From positions 1-39,461 of the forward strand of contig SKKZ01000143.1 of NCBI GenBank assembly GCA_007123455.1: DNA of 39,461 bases, given 5' to 3'. This document shows, one piece after another, positions 32,792 to 39,461 of the stretch (positions are counted from its first letter, which is position 1; each line of letters begins with the position of its first letter). The stretch is from Coriobacteriia bacterium (GTDB taxonomy: Bacteria; Actinomycetota; Coriobacteriia; Anaerosomatales; SLCP01). Below the pieces are notes generated by a model, which was not told the DNA's origin, did no database searches, and was given only the letters and a program-made list of their open reading frames with translations. Made by a program: the position numbers and the translations under genes.

Positions 32792-34315
32792 GTGGTGAGG
32801 GTGCAGAGGGGCGGTACGTCGCATAGCGTGCGTGATGAGGGCATGACGATCATCGAGGTCGTTGTGGGCATCACAATCTTCTTCTTCGTGCTGACGGCTA
32901 TCTTCGGCCTGCTCGGGGCGACTACGAGCATGGCCGTCTTCTCCAACGAACGCGCCCTGCTCGTGAACGCCATGAACTCCTATATCGAAGAGGCCCGCGC
33001 GATGCCGTATCTCGCCGTGGGTGTCGACGCCACCGGCGCTGAAGTCTTCGGTGACCTTCCCGAGGAAACCTCGCAGTCCATCGGCGGCTATACCGTGATC
33101 ATCAGGCCTACGGTCGAGTGGGTGGATGATCCGTTCATAGAACCGGGTACGGAAGACTACAAGCAGCTGACCGTAGACGGAATCATCATGCGGGGAGGCG
33201 AGGTCGTCTATACGCTCTCCATGTCGACTTTCATCCGACAGGAGGCCCCCGCGGGTGATTTCACGCCGCCGAGCATCGAGTTCGGGCCGAACTCACCTCC
33301 CGAGGCGAGTCCCCCGACGGTCGTGCGTGGTGAGAGCGTGCTGATCGAGGCTATCGCCCAGGCGACGATGCCCGGGGCGCGCCTCGTGAGCATGTCGTTC
33401 GTCATCAGCCCGGGGGGCACGTTCCTCCAGGGCTCCGCGCCCGGAAGCGTGGCGCTCTGGGAACTCGACACACAGAGTCTCACCAAGCAATTCTACTGGA
33501 ACACCCTTGCGGTCGATGAGTTCAACGAGCGCATCGTCCAGGATGGCGAGTACACGATCACCATCGAAGTCGTGGACAGCAACCAGAAACGCGTGCACCG
33601 GACACGGCGGGTACTCATCGACAACGACCCGCCGGACATCCCTACGGACCTCGTCGCGCATGCACTCCTGAGTGGCACGCAGGTGCCGCTGACGTGGACG
33701 AGGTCGATGGACGGCTGGACCGAGACCGACCACTACGCCCTGCTTGTCGCACGGCAGTCCGAGGTGGGGACGTGGACCTCGGAAGTGTTGCTGACCGAAG
33801 GGCCAGCGGGCTCCTACACCTTGAGCACGATCCCGTTCAGTCGCTACAACGTGCGTGTCGCCGGAGAGAGTCCGGAGGGGCTGCGCTCCGGGTGGGCGCC
33901 GCTTATCGAAGAAGGTGAGGACCCGGTTATCTTCGAGACCAGGCCGCTCATCAACGGGACGTATAGGGCTGTCTACTCGAACAACAATCCGCGTGGCTGG
34001 CAGGTGAGCGTGAACCTCTCCACCTCGCAGCCGACCTTTCCCGTGGAGTCGGTGCGCTACGAACTCTACGAGCGCACCCCCTCCGGTGAGTGGACGCTTG
34101 TGAGCAGCGATCTCAACACCACTGGTATGTTCACACACAACTACCTGGTAGAGGGTAACAAGAACCAGGCGATCGACCGCTACTACATGGTGCGTGCCTA
34201 CTGGACGCGCAATGCGGCCTCACCCGAACTCATGACGGAGTCGAACACCCTCGGGCCTACCTCGACCGCCGGTGAGCCGAACGTGATCACCTTCCCAACG
34301 CCGGGAGCGTGGTGA
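32792..34315 (+). CDS. Large minor pilin-like protein with Ig/FN3-type domains
   Basis: A 507-residue protein with a type IV prepilin start: RDEG then MTIIEVVVG with Glu at mature position 5 and a hydrophobic helix. This is unusually large for a minor pilin. The C-terminal two-thirds contain beta-sandwich-like segments: FTPPSIEFGPNSPPEASPP, YTITIEVVDSNQKRVHRTRR, and an FN3-like region around PTDLVAHALLSGTQVPLTW ... YNVRVAGESPEG, then a final domain with VSVNLSTSQPTF. It likely sits at the pilus tip and may bind surfaces. The start codon is uncertain: GTG 32792, 32795, 32801 or 32828 are all in frame. Confidence 0.8.
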   Translation: MVRVQRGGTSHSVRDEGMTIIEVVVGITIFFFVLTAIFGLLGATTSMAVFSNERALLVNAMNSYIEEARAMPYLAVGVDATGAEVFGDLPEETSQSIGGYTVIIRPTVEWVDDPFIEPGTEDYKQLTVDGIIMRGGEVVYTLSMSTFIRQEAPAGDFTPPSIEFGPNSPPEASPPTVVRGESVLIEAIAQATMPGARLVSMSFVISPGGTFLQGSAPGSVALWELDTQSLTKQFYWNTLAVDEFNERIVQDGEYTITIEVVDSNQKRVHRTRRVLIDNDPPDIPTDLVAHALLSGTQVPLTWTRSMDGWTETDHYALLVARQSEVGTWTSEVLLTEGPAGSYTLSTIPFSRYNVRVAGESPEGLRSGWAPLIEEGEDPVIFETRPLINGTYRAVYSNNNPRGWQVSVNLSTSQPTFPVESVRYELYERTPSGEWTLVSSDLNTTGMFTHNYLVEGNKNQAIDRYYMVRAYWTRNAASPELMTESNTLGPTSTAGEPNVITFPTPGAW

Positions 34316-34316
34316 G

Positions 34317-34886
34317 ATGACACGGATGCGGGACGACAGGGGATTCACCCTCTCAGAGCTGGTCGTGGTGCTCGCACTGCTCGTCGTCGTCATCGGTGTG
34401 GTCTATGGCTCGGCGCACGCCATGATGCAGGCGGCACGTGTGAGCGATCGGCAGTCACGCTTCACTCAAGAAGTGGCGTCGCCGCTGCTCGTCATCGACA
34501 GAATCCTGGTCCAGAATTCCAGCATCCAGGATGCGACGCCATACCGCATCGTGGTGCTCACCGACCGGGATCTCAACAACAAGATGGAGCGTACGACGAT
34601 TCAGGCGCGTACCGATGGCACGCTACATTACCGGTCCGAGGAGCTCAATCCGGCACGGACTGCCGTCGAGCGAGTCCTGCAGGACTGGGTGATCTCCGAT
34701 AACAACGTGAACGTCGCGCAAGGAGAGCCGCTCTTTCGATATTACGACGTTGAGCTGGAGGAGATCACCGCGATGGGAAGCGTCAGTTCGGATGCACGCT
34801 CGATTCTCGTGAACCTTGTCACCGAACACGACGGCCGTACCCTTTCTGACTCGCGGCGGATCCAGTTCCGCCTGCGGCAGTGGTAG
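34317..34886 (+). CDS. PilW/GspJ-like minor pilin
   Basis: A 189-residue minor pilin-like protein. Its short leader MTRMRDDRG precedes FTLSELVVV, with Glu5 and a hydrophobic helix, a good PilD target. The remainder is beta-rich (YRIVVLTDRDLNNKME, TTIQARTDGTLHYRS) as in PilW/GspJ-type proteins, which cap the pilus tip complex. It begins one base after the previous gene, so the minor pilin genes look like one operon. Confidence 0.82.
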   Translation: MTRMRDDRGFTLSELVVVLALLVVVIGVVYGSAHAMMQAARVSDRQSRFTQEVASPLLVIDRILVQNSSIQDATPYRIVVLTDRDLNNKMERTTIQARTDGTLHYRSEELNPARTAVERVLQDWVISDNNVNVAQGEPLFRYYDVELEEITAMGSVSSDARSILVNLVTEHDGRTLSDSRRIQFRLRQW

Positions 34887-34898
34887 GAGCTGGTGAAG

Positions 34899-36422
34899 AT
34901 GCGCATGCCGCACGGACTTCTCTGCAGGGACGATGGCGTCGTACTGCCGCTCGTCATGGGGATAATCTCCGTTCTCACTGTGATTTCCGTAGCGAGTTTC
35001 GCGCTCGCGAGCAACGCGCTTCACGAGACGACACGCACGCAGGGCGAAACCGTTGCATTTCAGATCGCGAACGCCGGAGTAGATGCAGCGCTCGAGCAGG
35101 TGTACCGCAGCGGTTTCGTCGAGGACAACTTCCCGGCGTCCGCTGACTTGTCAGGCGGTACGTACGTGGTCGAAGTCGAGCGCCTGGACAACTCCGAATT
35201 CCAGCTTACGTCCGTTGGTACCGATGCAACCGGTTTCACCGAGACGGTGGTTGTGCGCTTCTTCTACATCAACCTCTGGGAGATGGTCTTCGCCGCCGGT
35301 ACCCAGGAGTCCCTGACGGCCGGTGGTGGAGGGATCACGGGCAACAGCAACGTCACGGGGCCCTTCTACGTTCGCGGGACGGTGAACACCAACGGCGCGG
35401 CGTACATCCATAACGGACCGTGGTTCGTTGACGGTAACGTAAGCGCAGGCGGCAACACGGAGATCGGTTCGACCACCAACCCGATTCAGGTGTATGTTTC
35501 CGGCTCATACAATCTGACGGGAAATGCTACAGACTATCTGCGGAACTTCTCAGTCGCCGTGCCCAAGCTCGAACTCCCGAGGTTGGGCGCTGACGAGCTT
35601 CTCATCGCAGCCGGGAAGGCCCAGGCTGAGTCGATCGACAACCTTATCGGTACCCCCGAATGGTCAGCAGGACCGAACTATGAGGCCGAGGAGGGCGTTC
35701 AGGATCCGCTCGCGTACGACACCATCGACCCGCCGAACACCGCCGGGTTCACCCGTGAGTATGCGCGCAAGGACGACGTCGAACTGCATCGCTTCGGCTA
35801 CAAGTACATCGGGGAGAGCTCGAGTCCCTCGGAACCGCGTCAGGGATCAAGCTCGCTTGTCATCGGGCCCTGGAGCTTCGGAGCATGGCCGGGCAATGGC
35901 TATCCGGTCGACAGCACAAGCAACGACGACTTCGCTTATGACGCTGCGACGAGGACTCTCTACGTCGAAGGTACCGTCTTCGTCGATGGCCCTGTGACGT
36001 TCACGGAGCACATTCGCTACAGGGGCAGAGGGACGATCGTCGCAAACGGAGACGTGCTCATACAAGGCGCGCTGCATCCGGACAACACCGGAGCTACCGA
36101 GGCAGAGAGGCGCAAGATGGGACCGCGCCACGTTCTCGGAATCGCGACACCCGGGAACATCACCGTACAAGGTCCGACCGGGAACGTGCCCAAGCCCGAG
36201 CCTACAGACCCTCCGTATCACTCGCTCGCTATGTATGCTGCCGAGACGATCGCGTTCACGACGAACAACTACTACGTAGGATCGATCGTGGCAGGCCAGA
36301 TCAACATGGGCAACAACAACGTCCACCTCGTGACCGACCCGGATCTGCCGGAGTTCCTTCCCGACAGCCTTCCGGGTCGTGATACGCCGATACTCACGAA
36401 AGGTGCGTGGGCGCGCCAATGA
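34899..36422 (+). CDS. PilX/GspK-like protein with probable beta-helix
   Basis: A 507-residue protein whose N-terminus resembles PilX or GspK: CRDDG followed by VVLPLVMGIISVLTVISVASFALASN and QGETVAFQIANAGVDAALEQVY. Mature position 5 is Leu rather than Glu, as in GspK-type tip proteins. The long C-terminal part contains repeated short Gly/Asn-rich strands (ITGNSNVTGPFYVRGTVNT, WFVDGNVSAGGNTEIGS, LYVEGTVFVDGPVTFTEHI, IVANGDVLIQGAL) suggesting a right-handed beta-helix. It may be an adhesive tip subunit. ATG 34899 has AGGAG at 9-base spacing; GTG 34893 is in frame upstream. Confidence 0.78.
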   Translation: MRMPHGLLCRDDGVVLPLVMGIISVLTVISVASFALASNALHETTRTQGETVAFQIANAGVDAALEQVYRSGFVEDNFPASADLSGGTYVVEVERLDNSEFQLTSVGTDATGFTETVVVRFFYINLWEMVFAAGTQESLTAGGGGITGNSNVTGPFYVRGTVNTNGAAYIHNGPWFVDGNVSAGGNTEIGSTTNPIQVYVSGSYNLTGNATDYLRNFSVAVPKLELPRLGADELLIAAGKAQAESIDNLIGTPEWSAGPNYEAEEGVQDPLAYDTIDPPNTAGFTREYARKDDVELHRFGYKYIGESSSPSEPRQGSSSLVIGPWSFGAWPGNGYPVDSTSNDDFAYDAATRTLYVEGTVFVDGPVTFTEHIRYRGRGTIVANGDVLIQGALHPDNTGATEAERRKMGPRHVLGIATPGNITVQGPTGNVPKPEPTDPPYHSLAMYAAETIAFTTNNYYVGSIVAGQINMGNNNVHLVTDPDLPEFLPDSLPGRDTPILTKGAWARQ

Positions 36423-36581
36423 GACGAACGTATTGCATAACAGCGGCATATGCGCTTTCATTGATGCGGGGAAACATGAGCGGCGCACGGCATTTGATGT
36501 CGCCATCTCTCCGCGGAGCCGACGCAGCATGCATGAGCAGCCTTGACGTAGCAATAGTGGCAGACAGGTAGGGGGGACTCC
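36423..36581 (+). other. Intergenic region before pilM
   Basis: This 159-base gap has no gene I can support. It contains the palindrome CTCCGCGGAG (36509-36518), the palindrome GCATATGC (36446-36453), a TTGACG (36543-36548) without a convincing -10, and a strong GGGGGG ribosome-binding stretch before pilM. A promoter for pilM-pilO is likely somewhere here but is not defined. Confidence 0.35.
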
Positions 36582-37715
36582 GTGGGCCTCATATCGATGG
36601 GCTCGGGTGCGCCACCGGTGGGTCTCGACATCGGGACCGATCACGTGCGCGCCGCGGTGCTCAAGGCATCCTCTTCGGCTCCCACGCTCGCGGCGTACGG
36701 ACGTGTAGACATGCCGATGGGTGCGGTCGTCGACGGGGAGATCGTCGATCCGGCCGCCGTGTCATCGGCGATCCGGGAACTCTGGCGCCAGCCCGGCATC
36801 AAGGGCCGTGAAGTCCTCACCGGTGTCTCAAACCAGAAGGTAGTCGTCCGCCTCATCGATCTGCCGTTCATGGAGCGCGATGAGTTGCAGGGTGCCATCC
36901 AGTACCAGGCGCAAGACTATATCCCGATACCGGTCGAAGACGCGATCCTCGATTTCCAGATCATCGGCGACTACATGACGCCGGGCGACGAGCACATGAT
37001 GGAGGTGCTCCTCGTCGCCGCTCAGCGCGACACCATCGAGGCAACCGTATCCGCTGTCGAAGGCGCGGGTCTCCGACTCTCGGGCATAGATGTCACGTCG
37101 TTCGCGATCGTGCGCTCGACGCTCGGGAGCGGCCTGAGTGTTCTCGCCGAGGAAGAAGAGGGCCCGGGCGAGGCGGTCGCGGTCATTCACATCGGCTCTG
37201 GTCTCACAAACATCGCCGTGGTCGAGAAGGGCGTTCCCCGGTTCACCCGGGCTTCGTCGCTTTCGGGAAACCAGTTCACCCAGGCCGTGGCAAACGTTCT
37301 GAACCTCACGTTCGACGATGCCGAGCGTCTGAAGATACGAGCCGGACTGCCGGACATCAGCGCCCAAACGCACGCCCAGCCTGATGCTGACGATGCCGAT
37401 GCCCGGATGGTGCAGACGGCGCAGGACGCGCTCGAGCGCGAAGTGAACAAGTTCATCGCTGAGGTGCGTCGCTCGCTCGACTACTACCTGACGCAGACGA
37501 CCCAGGCGCGGACGATTCGTAGAATCCATCTCACCGGCAGCAGTGCTCAGCTCGCTCACATGAACACGTATCTCGAGAAGGGTCTGCAGGCCGAGGTGGT
37601 ACTGAGCGATCCGCTGCGCTTCGTCCAGGTCGGCTCCTCGGCACGGATGGCGGCCGAAGACGACCGCATGGGCGCGGCACCGGCTATCGGCCTGGCACTG
37701 GGGGGTGTGATGTAG
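36582..37715 (+). CDS. pilM: Type IV pilus assembly protein PilM
   Basis: A 377-residue actin-like ATPase. GLDIGTDHVRAAVL is the first phosphate-binding motif, the central part carries LPFMERDELQGAIQYQAQDYIPIPVEDAILDFQ (a PilM signature region), and IHIGSGLTNIAVV is the second phosphate motif. PilM sits in the cytoplasm and binds the PilN N-terminus. GTG 36582 is preceded by GGGGGG at close spacing. pilN starts immediately after the stop codon. Confidence 0.92.
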   Translation: MGLISMGSGAPPVGLDIGTDHVRAAVLKASSSAPTLAAYGRVDMPMGAVVDGEIVDPAAVSSAIRELWRQPGIKGREVLTGVSNQKVVVRLIDLPFMERDELQGAIQYQAQDYIPIPVEDAILDFQIIGDYMTPGDEHMMEVLLVAAQRDTIEATVSAVEGAGLRLSGIDVTSFAIVRSTLGSGLSVLAEEEEGPGEAVAVIHIGSGLTNIAVVEKGVPRFTRASSLSGNQFTQAVANVLNLTFDDAERLKIRAGLPDISAQTHAQPDADDADARMVQTAQDALEREVNKFIAEVRRSLDYYLTQTTQARTIRRIHLTGSSAQLAHMNTYLEKGLQAEVVLSDPLRFVQVGSSARMAAEDDRMGAAPAIGLALGGVM

Positions 37716-38339
37716 ATGGTGCGCATCAACCTGCTTCCCCAGGAGATCATCGAGAAGCGCCGTTTCGAGCGCGACATACGTTACGTCGCGTTCGCCGGAG
37801 TCATCGTGCTCGTCGTGCTCTTCGCCGTCTACGGCCTGCTCGCCATCCAGGTCGGGCAGCGCAATGCCGAGCTTCAGGACCGTCAGCAGACCGAGGCGAA
37901 CCTGCGTGCGCAGGCCGAGGCCTTCCGCATCTTCGAGGAGAAGGAATCCGAACTCGAGGCCCGGCTACAGCTCGCGGACGAGGCGCTCGCCGGGCGCGTG
38001 GAGTGGGGCCGTCTCGCTAACGAGGTCTCCCTGATCATGCCGGCCGATGTGTGGCTGGTGACGCTCACCTGCGACGAGGACCAGGGCCTGTCGATGTTCG
38101 CACGGGCGATCGACAACGAGAGCGACGTGCCCGACGTCGGACACAAGGCGGTCGCCAAGACGCTCGTTCGCTTCGCCGATCTCGACCAGCTCTCAAGCGT
38201 CTGGCTGAACTCGTCGATAAAGACCGAGTATGAAGAGCAGCCAGTGATCGACTTCAATGTGACCACCGCCGTCGAACGTCCGGGCCTTGACGAGGACACG
38301 GACGGCGTGCCTGCCCCGCCGCCAGGGTCCGGCCAGTAG
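37716..38339 (+). CDS. pilN: Type IV pilus inner-membrane protein PilN
   Basis: A 207-residue PilN. It begins with the INLLPQEI motif that binds PilM, has one transmembrane helix (about residues 25-46), then a coiled-coil-like segment (QRNAELQDRQQTEANLRAQAEAFRIFEEKESELEARL) and a ferredoxin-like periplasmic domain. The tail is Pro-rich. It is directly coupled to pilM and followed by pilO. Confidence 0.9.
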   Translation: MVRINLLPQEIIEKRRFERDIRYVAFAGVIVLVVLFAVYGLLAIQVGQRNAELQDRQQTEANLRAQAEAFRIFEEKESELEARLQLADEALAGRVEWGRLANEVSLIMPADVWLVTLTCDEDQGLSMFARAIDNESDVPDVGHKAVAKTLVRFADLDQLSSVWLNSSIKTEYEEQPVIDFNVTTAVERPGLDEDTDGVPAPPPGSGQ

Positions 38340-38356
38340 AGAACGGACGGAGAGAC

Positions 38357-38956
38357 ATGACGCTTTCCTATAGGAACAAGCTCATACTCGCCGGCGCGGT
38401 AGCCGTTCTCCTGGCCGTGCTGGTCCTGCTCCTGCTCGTGATGCCGGCGTTCCAGCGGCTGCGAACGTACGACGACCAGATTGCCGAGGCTGATCGGCAG
38501 ATCTCACAGGCGCAGGCGCTGCTGGCACAACGCCAGGAGGTCAAGGGCCGCTCCCACGAGACGGAAGCCAAGCGCATACGGCTCGCCAACCAGATGCCGG
38601 AGACCCCTGAGCTTCCTTCGCTCATCATCGAGTTGCAGGACACTGTCAACCTGTCCGGGCTCGAGTTCGCCTCGCTGACACCGAGCGAGCCGATACTGGT
38701 CGAGGGCGGCTATTCGGAGATAACGATCGCCATGTTGGTGCGAGGCACGTGGCAGGACACCGTGGACCTGATGCAACGGCTGCCGAGGCTGACCCGCCAG
38801 GTTCGCATTGTCGGCTTCAACACGGCGCAGTCGGCCCAGGACGACGACGATGACGACACGAACGTGGTGGAGACCGGGATGACCATCCGGGTCTACACGA
38901 TGCCTGCGGACGTGGCTCCGGCAGCTGTGCCGCCGGCGCCCGATGCCGAGCAGTAA
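38357..38956 (+). CDS. pilO: Type IV pilus inner-membrane protein PilO
   Basis: A 199-residue PilO. It has a short cytoplasmic start, one transmembrane helix (about residues 8-30), a coiled coil (LRTYDDQIAEADRQISQAQALLAQRQE), then the PilO domain with PELPSLIIELQDTVNLSGLEF and ITIAMLVRGTWQDTVDLMQRLPRL. An Asp-run (DDDDDDT) precedes the last strand. PilO heterodimerises with PilN and aligns the PilM-PilN-PilO-PilP complex. Confidence 0.9.
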   Translation: MTLSYRNKLILAGAVAVLLAVLVLLLLVMPAFQRLRTYDDQIAEADRQISQAQALLAQRQEVKGRSHETEAKRIRLANQMPETPELPSLIIELQDTVNLSGLEFASLTPSEPILVEGGYSEITIAMLVRGTWQDTVDLMQRLPRLTRQVRIVGFNTAQSAQDDDDDDTNVVETGMTIRVYTMPADVAPAAVPPAPDAEQ

Positions 38957-38978
38957 CGAGTCCAGGGAGCCTGTCGTG

Positions 38979-39461
38979 ATGGATCACATGAAGCCAGAGC
39001 AGAGTGCGAACCGGGATCAGGGACTGGGTTCCGATGTGGGCGCGGTCGAGACGGGCGCCGCTGCTCCGGCGAGTAACCCCGCAGTCATCGTCGCTGCGGT
39101 CGTGATCTTCCTGCTGGTGGCCGCCGCGGCGGCCGCAGCTGTGTATGTGTTCGTGCTCGGCACGTCTGACGACCTTGCACCGGTTATCACTCCGGGAACC
39201 ACGGAGGAGGCTCCGGCCCCGGCGGCGGCTGTCGGGGACCAGTCCGAGCCTGCACCGGTACCGCTCAAGCGCGTCTTCACCTTCCGTGACGTGTTCGAGC
39301 CGCTCATCAAGCCCGCTCCCACTCCTCCGACCGTGACGGGGACAGTGACCGACGAGACCACCGGCACCGCTGCGGTGTCTGACGGGACGCTCACCCTGCT
39401 TGACGTCGTGGCGGTCGACGGTGAGCCTGCCGCGGTGCTCGGACTCAACGGTGAGACCTAC
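38979..39461 (+). CDS. PilP/GspC-like pilus protein (partial, 3' end cut)
   Basis: The frame is open from ATG 38979 to the window end (161 codons seen). AGGGAG (38964-38969) precedes it, and GTG 38976 is an alternative. A polar cytoplasmic start is followed by one transmembrane segment (about residues 34-60, Ala/Val-rich), a Pro/Ala/Thr linker, then FTFRDVFEPLIKP and TLLDVVAVDGEPAAVLGLNGETY. That last pair resembles the RDPFxPL start and GspC/PilP-type beta domain. Its place after pilO supports a PilP-like or pilus-lattice role. Confidence 0.7.
   Translation, partial: MDHMKPEQSANRDQGLGSDVGAVETGAAAPASNPAVIVAAVVIFLLVAAAAAAAVYVFVLGTSDDLAPVITPGTTEEAPAPAAAVGDQSEPAPVPLKRVFTFRDVFEPLIKPAPTPPTVTGTVTDETTGTAAVSDGTLTLLDVVAVDGEPAAVLGLNGETY

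Noticed and set aside
1..39461. CRISPR arrays, insertion sequences, tRNA genes
   Set aside because: No regularly spaced repeats, transposase genes, terminal inverted repeats or cloverleaf candidates were seen by eye.

Overview
This 39.5 kb window is high-GC bacterial DNA in which every gene I can support lies on the + strand, mostly in tight, often overlapping (ATGA) runs. It looks like one long stretch of co-directional chromosomal operons; I saw no transposase, integrase, tRNA, rRNA or CRISPR array. The core gene order (recJ, rel, metallo-hydrolase, hisS, aspS, rarA, DUF948, alaS, ruvX, mltG, aroE) is a familiar actinobacterial/Gram-positive neighbourhood. The high GC, a SigB/F-type sigma factor, a CvnD-like GTPase and a full type IV pilus locus point to Actinomycetota, most likely a Coriobacteriia-like or other deep anaerobic lineage. 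That placement is inference from gene content.

Left part (1-9700): a 1214-residue protein fusing a RecJ exonuclease, a HIRAN domain and a RecQ-like helicase; a bifunctional Rel (p)ppGpp synthetase/hydrolase; a glyoxalase II-like metallo-hydrolase; then hisS and aspS. AspS carries the His and Gly residues associated with non-discriminating AspRS.

Middle (9701-22761): between aspS and rarA is a strong candidate 6S RNA (about 9753-9930) with its own promoter and a rod-like fold around a large central bubble. It is followed by a thioredoxin-fold-like lipoprotein, rarA, a DUF948 protein, an RsbW-like protein lacking the ATP-binding boxes, a SigB/F-type sigma factor, an AI-2E-family membrane protein, alaS, ruvX, mltG, an ABC exporter-like pair with a helical-repeat partner, a YqeG-type HAD phosphatase and aroE.

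Right part (22758-39461): a type IV pilus locus directly joined to aroE. It contains pilB1, then a four-gene block (roadblock/LC7 protein, DUF4388 protein with a long Pro/Glu linker, CvnD/MglA-like GTPase, small membrane protein), then pilB2, pilC, the major pilin with a structured leader and a strong terminator, pilD, three minor pilin-like proteins (one with Ig/FN3-like domains, one PilW-like, one PilX-like with a probable beta-helix), then pilM, pilN, pilO and a PilP-like protein cut by the window end. No pilT is present.

The most interesting points are the GTPase/roadblock/DUF4388 block set between two PilB motor genes, the RecJ-HIRAN-RecQ fusion, the 6S RNA, and the apparently ATP-blind RsbW-like protein next to its sigma factor.
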